Shown here piece after piece: positions 45,887 through 56,053 of a stretch of DNA of 64,000 bases (its first letter is position 1; the number at the start of each line of letters is the position of its first letter). The stretch spans positions 531,101-595,100 of the forward strand of contig NZ_BNAO01000002.1 of assembly GCF_014653435.1 (NCBI RefSeq). The letters are read 5' to 3'. A program made the translations under genes and the position numbers. The stretch comes from Alishewanella longhuensis. GTDB lineage: Bacteria; Pseudomonadota; Gammaproteobacteria; Enterobacterales; Alteromonadaceae. The notes beneath the pieces were generated by a model, which made no database searches, was not told the origin of the DNA, and worked only from the letters and a program-made list of their open reading frames with translations.

Positions 45887-45918
45887 AATGAGCGTAGACA
45901 AGTTTGTCTACGCTCATT
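45887..45918 (-). terminator. Perfect 15-bp inverted repeat after rlmB
   Basis: AATGAGCGTAGACAA (45887-45901) pairs completely with TTGTCTACGCTCATT (45904-45918), leaving GT as the centre. It starts 29 bases beyond the rlmB stop. No T-run follows on the minus strand (ATTATCTATG), so it is either an unusual terminator, an RNA-end stabiliser or a protein-binding palindrome upstream of the S41 gene. Confidence 0.6.
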
Positions 45919-45947
45919 TCAGTAAAACGGATGGCTTAAAAGTAGAA

Positions 45948-46682
45948 TTACAGGCCTCTTTGTCGCACGGTTTCAAATAGGCAAATACCCGCCGCAACCG
46001 AGACGTTTAAGCTGGAAACACTGCCAAACATCGGTATTTTTACCAATAGATCACAGGTTTCGCGCGTTAAACGACGCAGGCCTTCGCCTTCCGCGCCTAA
46101 CACCAAGGCCAAAGGCCCTTTTAAATCGGCTTGATACACCAAGGTCTCGGTTTCACCTGCAGTTCCCACCACCCACACGCCAGCGTCTTGCAGCTGGCGC
46201 AGTGTTCTGGCGAGATTAGTCACTGTAATAAAGGGCACACTTTCAGCGGCACCACAGGCGACTTTCCTAACCACCGACGTCAGTTTGACCGAACGATCCT
46301 TAGGCGCAATAACCGCATGCACACCGGCAGCATCGGCACTGCGCAATATGGCCCCCAGATTATGCGGATCCGTTACGCCATCCAACACTAACAAAAAGGG
46401 CTTGGTATTGGTCTCTAAAATAGTGGCCAGATCGCTTTCATTACCACCACTGCTTAAGCGTGCTTTGGCGACAATCCCCTGATGCTGACCTTGGGTCATA
46501 TCGTCCAAGGTTTTACGATTACAAAACTGGATAGAAATGCCGGATTGCCGGGCTTGCTGTAATAAGGGCTGTAGCCGTTTGTCTTCCCGATCTTTTAGCG
46601 CAAACACTTCCAAAATATCCTGTGGGCTGCGTGCTAGTAAGGCACTGACCGCATGGATACCAAAAACAACGTCGTTACTCAT
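45948..46682 (-). CDS. rlmB: 23S rRNA (guanosine-2'-O-)-methyltransferase RlmB
   Basis: SPOUT-class methyltransferase that modifies G2251 of 23S rRNA using S-adenosylmethionine. The 244 residues contain the N-terminal substrate domain ([19 protein letters not shown]) and the knotted catalytic domain with [37 protein letters not shown] and [18 protein letters not shown]. It follows rnr by 23 bases, the conserved rnr-rlmB arrangement. Confidence 0.97.
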   Translation of the reverse strand: MSNDVVFGIHAVSALLARSPQDILEVFALKDREDKRLQPLLQQARQSGISIQFCNRKTLDDMTQGQHQGIVAKARLSSGGNESDLATILETNTKPFLLVLDGVTDPHNLGAILRSADAAGVHAVIAPKDRSVKLTSVVRKVACGAAESVPFITVTNLARTLRQLQDAGVWVVGTAGETETLVYQADLKGPLALVLGAEGEGLRRLTRETCDLLVKIPMFGSVSSLNVSVAAGICLFETVRQRGL

Positions 46683-46705
46683 GGTCTGTTAAATCCTGCC
46701 TTAGC

Positions 46706-49063
46706 TTATTTCTTGGCTCGCCGCGGCTTTTTGGCTGCTGGCGTTTTTGGTGTTACTGCACTTTTTTTCGCGCTACTCTTGCTCGACTTATTGGCCGTTG
46801 CTTTGGCAGCTTTGCCGCTTTTTATCGCAACTTTCGCCTCTATTGCAGCATTGCGGCTGGCTTTTACTTTACGGCCAGAAACATTAGTACGTGTTACGCC
46901 AGCCAGAACTAGGTCAATTTTGCGTGCTTCCAGGTTAACGGCGACCACTTTTACTTGTACCGCATCGCCCATCCGATAACTGACACCAGAGTGCTCACCC
47001 GTTAACACCTGACGCTCGGCGTCAAAGCGATAGTAGTCATTGTTTAATGAGGTAACGTGTACTAAGCCCTCAATGTACAGATCTGATAGACGAACAAAGA
47101 GCCCAAAGTTAGTGACAGTCGATACCACACCGGCAAACTCAGTACCCAAATGATCTTGCATATACTCGCATTTTAACCAATCAGCGACTTCGCGGGTGGC
47201 ATCATCGGCACGACGTTCGGTCATGGAGCACTGCTCACCTAGCGGTGCAATGTCTTTTTCGGTATAGCCGTTTGCACCGGTCACTTTTTGGCCTTGTTTG
47301 GCCAAAATGGCTTTAATGGCACGATGCAGCACCAAATCGGGATAGCGGCGAATAGGCGAGGTAAAATGGGCATAAGCTTCCAGCGCTAAGCCAAAATGGC
47401 CTAAGTTTTCGCCTTGATATACCGCTTGCTTCATTGAGCGCAGCATGGTGGTCTCTATCAGCTCGCGATCTGGACGATCAGCTAATTTGGCCAAGGTTTG
47501 TGTTAATTCAAGCGGCGTAGGCTCTGCCGATAAGTTAGCTTCAATGCCAAGCTCGGCTAAAAAGCGGCGGAAATTAGCAAAACGATCGCCATCCGGCCGT
47601 TCATGCACCCGGAACAAGGCATGGGCTTCATGTTTCTCAATAAAGCGCGCCGACGCAACGTTAGCCATAATCATGCATTCTTCAATGATCTTATGCGCTT
47701 CGTTGCGATGTACCGGCACAATTTCTTCAATCTTGCGATGGCTGTTAAAGATAAAGCGGGTTTCTACCGTTTCAAACTCTATGGCGCCACGCTGTGCCCG
47801 TACCTTAGCCAGCTTTTTATACAGGCTATAAAGGGTTTCCAAGTTAGTGAGCTGCTCAGTATATTCCTGGCGCAGTTTGGCATCGCCCTGCAAAATCGCA
47901 TGTACCTTGTTATAGGTAAAACGCGCAGCAGAATGCATCACTGCTTCATAAAACTGATAGCCTTCCAGTTTACCATGGGCATCAATGTTCATTTCGCAAA
48001 CAAAACATAAGCGATCAGTATGCGGATTTAACGAACAGAGACCATTAGATAGCGCTTCTGGTAACATCGGTACCACATGGTCTGGGAAATACACCGAATT
48101 GCCACGCTCTAACGCGCTCTGATCCAGGGGTGTACCAAAACGTACATAGGCACTGACATCAGCAATGGCTACCCAGAGCTTCCAACCGCCCTTTTCTTTA
48201 GCTTCTGCGTATACCGCATCATCAAAATCGCGGGCATCTTCACCATCAATAGTCACCAAAGGCAATTTCGTCAGATCAACACGGCCAATTTTTGCCTCTG
48301 CAGGCACGTCTTCACCATACTTGGCTACTTGCGCGAGTACTGCATCAGAAAACACATGCGGGATCTGGTGGTTACGAATCGCCACTTCAATTTCCATCCC
48401 AGGTGCCATATGTTCACCCAGCACTTCAATCACGCGACCCGTGGCACTAACTCGTTTTGACGGGCGCTGAGTCACTTCAGCGAGTACTACCTGACCATGT
48501 CGGGCTGCGCCTTGCTGGCCATCTGGAATAATAATATCCTGACAAATTCGCGCATCATCCGGTACCACCACACAAAGCGCATGGTCTTTGTAATAGCGGC
48601 CAACAATAGGCTCACTGCGCGGTTCCAGCACGCGTACCACGCGGGCTTCTACCTTGTCTTTGCTTTTAATGGTGGTCGCTGTGGCTAACACTTTATCGCC
48701 GGGCAACACACGTTGCATTTCATGAAAAGGTAAGTACCAGTCTGGGCCACCTTGTTCCAGCTTGATAAAGCCGAAGCCATCACGATGCCCTATTACCGTT
48801 CCTTTAACCAAATCCATATGCCCGACTAAGCCATAGCGCTTACTCTTGGTAAACAACAATTGGCCATCGCGCTCCATAGCACGTAAGCGTTTTTTTAACG
48901 CAAAAATAGCATCGTCGTCTGTTAAACCAAGTTCGCTGACCAGTTCTTCAAAGTAGGCGGGCTGTTGCCGTTTTTCGATATGCTCGAGAATAAACTCGCG
49001 GCTGGGGATAGGGTTTTCATATTTTTCTTGCTCACGCGCAAGATGCGGATCATTTACCGTCAT
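46706..49063 (-). CDS. rnr: Ribonuclease R
   Basis: Processive 3'-5' exoribonuclease that degrades structured RNA and defective tRNA/rRNA. The 785 residues comprise an N-terminal helix-turn-helix and cold-shock domains, the RNB catalytic domain with the metal-binding aspartates in VTIDGEDARDFDDAV, an S1 domain near FAGVVSTVTNFGLFVRL, and a lysine- and alanine-rich basic tail (last ~55 residues) typical of RNase R. The neighbours motX (upstream) and rlmB (downstream) are on the same strand. Confidence 0.97.
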   Translation of the reverse strand: MTVNDPHLAREQEKYENPIPSREFILEHIEKRQQPAYFEELVSELGLTDDDAIFALKKRLRAMERDGQLLFTKSKRYGLVGHMDLVKGTVIGHRDGFGFIKLEQGGPDWYLPFHEMQRVLPGDKVLATATTIKSKDKVEARVVRVLEPRSEPIVGRYYKDHALCVVVPDDARICQDIIIPDGQQGAARHGQVVLAEVTQRPSKRVSATGRVIEVLGEHMAPGMEIEVAIRNHQIPHVFSDAVLAQVAKYGEDVPAEAKIGRVDLTKLPLVTIDGEDARDFDDAVYAEAKEKGGWKLWVAIADVSAYVRFGTPLDQSALERGNSVYFPDHVVPMLPEALSNGLCSLNPHTDRLCFVCEMNIDAHGKLEGYQFYEAVMHSAARFTYNKVHAILQGDAKLRQEYTEQLTNLETLYSLYKKLAKVRAQRGAIEFETVETRFIFNSHRKIEEIVPVHRNEAHKIIEECMIMANVASARFIEKHEAHALFRVHERPDGDRFANFRRFLAELGIEANLSAEPTPLELTQTLAKLADRPDRELIETTMLRSMKQAVYQGENLGHFGLALEAYAHFTSPIRRYPDLVLHRAIKAILAKQGQKVTGANGYTEKDIAPLGEQCSMTERRADDATREVADWLKCEYMQDHLGTEFAGVVSTVTNFGLFVRLSDLYIEGLVHVTSLNNDYYRFDAERQVLTGEHSGVSYRMGDAVQVKVVAVNLEARKIDLVLAGVTRTNVSGRKVKASRNAAIEAKVAIKSGKAAKATANKSSKSSAKKSAVTPKTPAAKKPRRAKK

Positions 49064-49131
49064 TAATTAAACTTAGATTTCCTCTTACATAATATTCAGT
49101 GTAACAGCTTAACGTGAAAATGGGATGAATT

Positions 49132-49752
49132 TCATTTTACCGGTCGTTGCGCGTTTGCCACCACTCGGGCCGGCATTTTCTTGGCTAGCTGCTGTTTAAG
49201 CGCGTTAAGTTTAGCATGAATTGCCGGATCTGCGGTAATCGCATGATGTAACCAACGATAACTTTGTTCAAAATCGGTTGGGCTACCCTGCCCAGCCAGT
49301 AAAATTTCGGCAAAACGAATTTTCGCATTAAGATTGCCGACGGCCGAGGCTTCACGTAAATAGACAATAGCTTTGTTGATATCTTTTTGCACAAAGCGGC
49401 CAATATGATAATAGCGCCCAACCTGCTCTAAGCCCTCAGGTAAACCCTGTTCGGCCGCTTGTAACATTAAATCCCAGCCACGTTCAACATTACGCGGTAC
49501 ACAAACGCCATACGCCAGCATATCACCAAATAAAAACTGGTAAGATGGCAACTTCATAATGTCGGCCCGTGCTTCTATATCACGCACCAACTGGCAATCA
49601 TCTGCCTTTACCCGCTGTAAATGCTGGTTTGCTTTGATCAGATTTAACAGCTCGTCCTGGGTATAGAGTTCTACCGCTTGTAGCTCCTGCGCGTAAAGCG
49701 AAGAGGCATGCGAGAACAGCAGTAGTAGTGCAGCAGTCGAGAGTCTTAGCAT
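49132..49752 (-). CDS. motX: Sodium-driven flagellar motor protein MotX
   Basis: A 206-residue secreted protein with a signal peptide (about 1-21) and Sel1-like repeats (GDMLAYGVCVPRNVERGWDLM, VGRYYHIGRFVQKDINKAI, RFAEILLAGQGSPTDFEQSYRWL). It matches Vibrio MotX in RVKADDCQLVRDIEARA, the LPSYQFLFGDMLAYGVCV block and the AAEQGLPEGLEQVGRYY repeat. The two conserved cysteines are in DDCQ and GVCV. MotX forms the periplasmic T ring with MotY, needed by PomAB stators, so this organism should have a sodium-driven polar flagellum. It lies upstream of rnr on the same strand, 68 bases apart. Confidence 0.9.
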   Translation of the reverse strand: MLRLSTAALLLLFSHASSLYAQELQAVELYTQDELLNLIKANQHLQRVKADDCQLVRDIEARADIMKLPSYQFLFGDMLAYGVCVPRNVERGWDLMLQAAEQGLPEGLEQVGRYYHIGRFVQKDINKAIVYLREASAVGNLNAKIRFAEILLAGQGSPTDFEQSYRWLHHAITADPAIHAKLNALKQQLAKKMPARVVANAQRPVK

Positions 49753-49832
49753 AGTGTCAAATAACCGTGATTAATTTTAGGCAACATCATTAATAGGCAA
49801 TGCTGCAAAAAACAGACCATGTTTTAACATAC

Positions 49833-51164
49833 TTATTGTTCGTTATAACGTTGCCATGTCGGTTGATTACGGGCGTCTTGCTGCTTAATTTCAGCGCTCC
49901 AAATCGGTGTTTCTACTGATTTGCTTATCGACTGCACTGCCGGGCAATTGCCGGTACTAATATAATCGATAGCCGCTGCGTATAAAGGATCGGATACCAC
50001 ACCCCAGTCGCCAGTAATAGCAGGCGTTACCGGACACTGCGGTTGCAGACCATCAAAATAGTCACCAAAATCCAGCGCATTGACTGTCTGAAAATTAATT
50101 GCAAATAAGCGGAAATTATCTACCTGGGTTGGGATCTGTCCAACCGGCTTACCACAGGTTGTCTGGCCAATTTGTACCACTTCGATAAAAGGACTCATGG
50201 CATTAATCACCAGCTCACTGGACGAGCAGCTACCTGGTGTAGTTAACACCAGTAACCTTGGCAAATTAAGCAAGGTTTGACCACGCCCAGGTGCAAACAA
50301 CACCGTATTATTACGGTTAGTATTTTTATCATTATAACGGTACTTAACAAAGATCTTATCGCGCAAAGCGGCATAAGCGATATGTGAGCTTAACTGATTG
50401 GCAACCCGGATTAAGCCACCACCGTTATAGCGTAAATCCAGGATAAGTTCGTCAATTTGCTGCGCTGCAAAGTAACTAAACGCTTGCTCCAGTTCAGTTT
50501 CTGATAGATCAATAAACTGATTAAAGACTAAGTAGCCTACCGTTTTCCCCGCAATCTCCCGCACTGAGCGGTGCATCACCGTATTGGTGGTCACTGCAGA
50601 TTTTTGAAAATCAGCACGACCAATACTATTATCTGGGCGGCGCCAAATAAAGTTGCGCACTATACCGGCTTGATTCGGCCCGTAGATATCGTCGTTAGTG
50701 TAACGGCCGCTATCTAAGCCTGCTAACCACTCAGCTACGCTGATCCCTTCAATCTCTGTAATTTTATCGCCGCGACGCAAGCCTCGCTGGGCGGCAGAGC
50801 CCGAGTCATAAACATACAACACCTGTAAGGCGCCACTATTGTCGGTACGTTGAGTCGCAAAACCAAAGCCAAAAAAGACCGCATTAATAAAGCGATCTTG
50901 ATATTCTTGCTCAGTGAGCATAAAGCTGAAACTGTCACGCGGCGCTAAGCTGGCATTAAAATAGTCTCGGGCTGAGCTATAGCTGGTGGGCGCAACATTA
51001 CGTAGCTCGCGGTACCACAAATAGTTGCGATTTAGCTCACAGCCTATTTTGCTGTTGGTATCAGCTCTACCGCAAAGCCCACTAGTATCTACTGGCTCTG
51101 AAGAGCTGCCGCCACCACAGCCCGCCAACAGCAGGCATAACCCGATAATACTCAGTGTTTTCAT
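49833..51164 (-). CDS. Second S41-family peptidase lipoprotein
   Basis: A 443-residue paralogue of the S41 protein at 44112. Lipobox LAGC (Cys16) is followed by a Gly/Ser stretch, a short N-terminal domain, a PDZ-like segment with RRGDKITEIEGISV (130-143), and the peptidase domain with LILDLRYNGGG (240-250), SCSSSE (312-317) and Lys339 in GQTTCGKPVG. It is shorter than the other copy, mainly in the middle and C-terminus. The ATG at 51164 is preferred over 51203 because GGAAG lies just upstream and the signal peptide is then regular. Substrate unknown. Confidence 0.86.
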   Translation of the reverse strand: MKTLSIIGLCLLLAGCGGGSSSEPVDTSGLCGRADTNSKIGCELNRNYLWYRELRNVAPTSYSSARDYFNASLAPRDSFSFMLTEQEYQDRFINAVFFGFGFATQRTDNSGALQVLYVYDSGSAAQRGLRRGDKITEIEGISVAEWLAGLDSGRYTNDDIYGPNQAGIVRNFIWRRPDNSIGRADFQKSAVTTNTVMHRSVREIAGKTVGYLVFNQFIDLSETELEQAFSYFAAQQIDELILDLRYNGGGLIRVANQLSSHIAYAALRDKIFVKYRYNDKNTNRNNTVLFAPGRGQTLLNLPRLLVLTTPGSCSSSELVINAMSPFIEVVQIGQTTCGKPVGQIPTQVDNFRLFAINFQTVNALDFGDYFDGLQPQCPVTPAITGDWGVVSDPLYAAAIDYISTGNCPAVQSISKSVETPIWSAEIKQQDARNQPTWQRYNEQ

Positions 51165-51252
51165 AGCGCTTCCGCCTAAACAGCTACCTTGGTCGTTATA
51201 CAAAATATGACCTAATTAGCAGGGTAATACCAGCTATTGTTAGATTACAGCG

Positions 51253-51285
51253 AAAAAAAACGCTGCTCAGTGGCAGCGTTTTTTT
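51253..51285 (-). terminator. Intrinsic terminator after purA
   Basis: CGCTGC (51261-51266) pairs with GCAGCG (51273-51278), extended by eight A on one side and seven T on the other. On the minus strand it lies 25 bases past the purA stop and ends in a long T-run. The symmetric A/T flanks suggest it could work in both directions. Confidence 0.88.
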
Positions 51286-51310
51286 ACTCGTCAGAGCAGC
51301 TTAGCTAGCG

Positions 51311-52663
<1,353 letters not shown>

Positions 52664-52678
52664 TCAGCCGTCTGGACG

Positions 52679-52711
52679 AAAAAAAGGCCATATTTTTATA
52701 TGGCCTTTTTA
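52679..52711 (-). terminator. Intrinsic terminator after the class V aminotransferase
   Basis: AAAAAGGCCATAT (52681-52693) pairs with ATATGGCCTTTTT (52698-52710) around TTTT. On the minus strand it follows the aminotransferase stop by 10 bases and ends in a T-run. It separates that gene from purA. Confidence 0.88.
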
Positions 52712-52721
52712 TCATATTGAT

Positions 52722-53885
52722 TTAAATAGATTTAAGACAAGAGAGATTAAAGCTTTCTGCGTTTTGATACAGCGCAAAACCAAAGCGCAAGCGGTCTCCC
52801 CGATAATCTGTTGCAATACCATGCTGTTTTAAAAAAGCCGCAAGTTCAGCAACCTGAGCACTGCTATCCAAACGGAAAGTATAAAAATGCCCATGGTGAC
52901 TGGCATTATGTAGCAGTAAATTGTCTTTATGTAACAAAGGATGCTGCTGCTCAGCCAATAGCGTTAAGAAGTGTTGTTGTAACTGCTGCACATAACGATG
53001 AATGCGCCCAACCGTAATGCCCTGCTGTTTGTAGAGCAACAACGCTGCCTCTAACCGATACAAGGCGGTAAAATCCATCGTTGCGCCGGCAAAGCGATAG
53101 CCATCTTCGCTGTAAAGTACCAGCGCTGATTTATCCGCTGCCAGGGTGCCAAACTCGGCAAACCAGCCGGTATAAAGCGGGCGATGCTCACTGCCAGCCG
53201 GTACGGCCATAAAACAACAACCTTCCCCACCTTGTGCATATTTATAGCTACCTGATAAATAAAATATCCGCTCGGCAATCGCCGACAGATCCGTAGGTAA
53301 AGCCATAAAACCGTGATAACCATCAATCACCAGCATGGCAGGGGTGGCAGCAGCTAACTGGGTAACAAAATCGGTTAAATCGGCAATAGCATAGCCAGAG
53401 TTAAAAAACACCTGGCTACAAAATACCATATCATAGTCCGCCGCAGCCGCTGCGGCGATAAAGCGCTGTTCAAAGGTAGCAAAGGGTTCGGTTGCTATAA
53501 CTTCTACGGCTACAGTTTCAAATTCAGACAAACGTTTAATCTGGCGCTGGAAACTGTAAAACTCGCTGTCGGTTGTTAGCACTCTTAATGGCTTACGCCA
53601 ATCAAAACAACTTAATAAACGCATCACAAATTCATGGGTATTGGGCGCAAAGACGATTTGCTCTGGCGTTGGTAAGTTTAAAACATCGGCAATCAACTGC
53701 TGAGTATGCGGAATTCTAGTACCAAAAATATGGTGCCATTTATCATCAACCAAACGTGCACTATCATCCCAATACGCCAAAGTCGCTTCCCGGGTTACAT
53801 CAGGCCAGTAGTGATGAGAGTGACAGGCAAAATGCTGTTTACCCTGGTTCGCTTGCAAAAAAAGCTGAAAGAAATGTTGATACAT
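52722..53885 (-). CDS. Class V aminotransferase-fold PLP enzyme, kynureninase-like
   Basis: A 387-residue PLP enzyme of unknown substrate. The PLP lysine is in YLSGSYKYAQGGEG, the cofactor aspartate in MLVIDGYHGFMALP, and CHSHHYWPDVTREATLAYWDDSARLVDDKW at the N-terminus recalls kynureninase-like proteins. The ATG at 53885 has GGAG six bases upstream; the longer frame to 53930 lacks one. It is flanked by terminators on both sides, so it is monocistronic between hflC and purA. No kynurenine-pathway gene is nearby. Confidence 0.8.
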   Translation of the reverse strand: MYQHFFQLFLQANQGKQHFACHSHHYWPDVTREATLAYWDDSARLVDDKWHHIFGTRIPHTQQLIADVLNLPTPEQIVFAPNTHEFVMRLLSCFDWRKPLRVLTTDSEFYSFQRQIKRLSEFETVAVEVIATEPFATFEQRFIAAAAAADYDMVFCSQVFFNSGYAIADLTDFVTQLAAATPAMLVIDGYHGFMALPTDLSAIAERIFYLSGSYKYAQGGEGCCFMAVPAGSEHRPLYTGWFAEFGTLAADKSALVLYSEDGYRFAGATMDFTALYRLEAALLLYKQQGITVGRIHRYVQQLQQHFLTLLAEQQHPLLHKDNLLLHNASHHGHFYTFRLDSSAQVAELAAFLKQHGIATDYRGDRLRFGFALYQNAESFNLSCLKSI

Positions 53886-53927
53886 AACGACTCCACTGCG
53901 TGCTATTAATGTCACCTTGCGACAGAG

Positions 53928-53951
53928 CAAAAAGGCCCTTACGGGCCTTTT
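53928..53951 (-). terminator. Intrinsic terminator after hflC
   Basis: AAAAGGCCC (53930-53938) pairs with GGGCCTTTT (53943-53951) around TTAC. On the minus strand a T-run follows. It lies 27 bases beyond the hflC stop and ends the hfq-hflX-hflK-hflC transcript. Confidence 0.88.
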
Positions 53952-53977
53952 ATCAGGGTTAAAACTTACTAACGAAC

Positions 53978-54859
53978 TTAATTTTGTACTGCATCAGAAC
54001 GCATGTACTTGAAGAAGTCGCTATCAGGCTGTACCACGATAACATCACTCTTCGAATTAAAGCTATTGCGGTAAGCTTCTAAACTACGGACAAAAGAATA
54101 AAATTCAGCGTTCTTGTTAAAGATTTCAGCATAAATTCTGGCAGCAGTCGCATCACCTTCACCACGTACTGATCTTGAATTACGCTCAGCATCCGCCAAC
54201 ATTACGGTTACCCGGGCGTCAACATCTGCTTTAATAATTTCAGCCTCTTCCATACCACGCGAGCGATGCTCCCGCGCTACAGCTTCCCGCTCGGCTCTCA
54301 TCCGCGCAAAGATTGAACTGCTGATTTCATCTGGAAGGTTAATCTGTTTAACACGAACGTCGATAACTTCAATACCCAGCTCATTAGCTGCCTGCCCGGC
54401 TTGTGACAAGGCGCTTTGCATCAGCTGCTGCCGTTCACCAGATACAATCTCCTGGATAGTGCGGGCACCAAATTCAGTCCGTAAACCGTTATTAATGTAC
54501 TGCTTTAACAACACCTCTGCCTGAGCAGTATTACCACCGGTTGATAGGAAAAAAGCACCGAAGTCGCGAATACGCCATTTTACATAGCTATTAACTAATA
54601 AGTCTTTTTTCTCAGCGGTCACAAAACGGTCCGCACCATCATCCAAGGTTTGTACCCGCGCATCCAGCGAGCGGACTACCTGAATCAACGGTAACTTAAA
54701 ATGTAAACCTGGTTCGTATACCAAGACACGGTCTTCAGCATCACGCTGAATTTTACCAAACTGAATAACGATAGCCCGTTCACCTTCAGGCACAACAAAC
54801 AGTGCTGAGACGACAATCAAGCCCACGACCACTAAGATGGCAATAATAAAATTTTTCAT
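53978..54859 (-). CDS. hflC: HflC, FtsH protease modulator
   Basis: SPFH/prohibitin-family inner-membrane protein of 293 residues with one N-terminal membrane helix (about 3-21). With HflK it forms a large periplasmic cage around FtsH and restrains its protease action. The SPFH core includes EGERAIVIQFGKI and ERQQLMQSALSQAGQAANELGIEVIDVRVKQINLPDEI, and EVYSF-like ALEAYRNSF lies at the C-terminus. It follows hflK by six bases. Confidence 0.96.
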   Translation of the reverse strand: MKNFIIAILVVVGLIVVSALFVVPEGERAIVIQFGKIQRDAEDRVLVYEPGLHFKLPLIQVVRSLDARVQTLDDGADRFVTAEKKDLLVNSYVKWRIRDFGAFFLSTGGNTAQAEVLLKQYINNGLRTEFGARTIQEIVSGERQQLMQSALSQAGQAANELGIEVIDVRVKQINLPDEISSSIFARMRAEREAVAREHRSRGMEEAEIIKADVDARVTVMLADAERNSRSVRGEGDATAARIYAEIFNKNAEFYSFVRSLEAYRNSFNSKSDVIVVQPDSDFFKYMRSDAVQN

Positions 54860-54865
54860 GGTGTC

Positions 54866-56011
54866 TTATCTCCCACTACCAGAACGCGTCGTCGCACCAC
54901 GGGGGGTGTCAGAGCGAGGTTGTGTATTTACTCCATCCAAATTAGCCCGTGCCGGTGCCGTGTTGGGCGTGGCAGACGGCGCTGTAGCACCTTGCTTCAT
55001 CAGTTGGTCAAGCGGTAAATACATCAGATTATTGCTATTCTTTACATCAACCAGAATTTTTGAAGTATTGCCGTACACATATTCCATGGTTTCCAGGTAC
55101 ATCCGGTCCCGAGTTACTTTGGGCGCTGCCAGATACTGCGGTAACAACTGCTCGAAACGCGCAACTTCACCCTGAGCTTTTAACACGATCTGTTGTTTAT
55201 AGGCTTCAGCTTCTTGCATAACACGGTTAACCTGGCCACGTGCTCTTGGTTCAATTTCCCGAGCATAAGCTTGGGCTTCTTGAACAAAACGCTCCTGATC
55301 TTCCTGGGCAGAAATCGCATCGTCAAAGGCCGCACGAACTTCTTCTGGCGGACGAGCATCGCGGAAGTTAACGTCTACCAGAGCAATACCCATATTATAC
55401 GGCGCAATAACGCCTTCTAACTCCTGACGGGTATTCTGCCGAACGACTTCACGGCCACGAGTCAAGACGTCATCCATAATTGAATGACCAATAACAAAAC
55501 GTAAGGCAGCATCTGTCGCTTCACGTAAACTGCGGTCAGCATCAACTACTGAGAATAGATACTGTCGGGCATTAAAAATACGGTACTGTACTTCAAAGGT
55601 CACGCGAACCAAATTTTGGTCCTGCGTTAACATAAAGCCATCAGCACGGAGAGAGCGAACTTCCTGCGTATTGACCGGTGTTACTGAATCAATGAAGGTA
55701 GGTTTCCAATGGATACCTGCGCCCACTTCACCATGGTATTGTCCAAAACGCAGAATAACACCACGTTCGGCGTCTTTAATAGTGTAAAAACCGCTAAGGC
55801 CCCACACTGCCAGAGCAACCAGCAACACAACTATTAGTAACGCTGAACCACCGCCACTGCTAGAGTTGCCACCTTTGCCACCAAAAATACCGCCAAATTT
55901 CTTGCCTAAATTGCGGAATACTTCATCTAAATCGGGCGGGCCCTGATCACGACCACCTTGTTTCCAAGGGTCGTTATTTTTGCCGTTATTGCCCGGCTCA
56001 TTCCAAGCCAT
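54866..56011 (-). CDS. hflK: HflK, FtsH protease modulator
   Basis: Partner of HflC, 381 residues. The cytoplasmic N-terminus is rich in Gly, Asn and Asp (MAWNEPGNNGKNNDPWKQGG, as in E. coli), followed by a membrane helix near 60-78 and the SPFH domain. The C-terminal tail is rich in Thr, Ala and Pro and probably disordered. The ATG at 56011 has GGAG six bases upstream; the ATG at 56023 would add four residues. It follows hflX by about 40 bases and is coupled to hflC. Confidence 0.96.
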   Translation of the reverse strand: MAWNEPGNNGKNNDPWKQGGRDQGPPDLDEVFRNLGKKFGGIFGGKGGNSSSGGGSALLIVVLLVALAVWGLSGFYTIKDAERGVILRFGQYHGEVGAGIHWKPTFIDSVTPVNTQEVRSLRADGFMLTQDQNLVRVTFEVQYRIFNARQYLFSVVDADRSLREATDAALRFVIGHSIMDDVLTRGREVVRQNTRQELEGVIAPYNMGIALVDVNFRDARPPEEVRAAFDDAISAQEDQERFVQEAQAYAREIEPRARGQVNRVMQEAEAYKQQIVLKAQGEVARFEQLLPQYLAAPKVTRDRMYLETMEYVYGNTSKILVDVKNSNNLMYLPLDQLMKQGATAPSATPNTAPARANLDGVNTQPRSDTPRGATTRSGSGR

Positions 56012-56053
56012 GCTTAACTCCATTGTTGTAAGTTGTCATTAAGGGTTAATGTA

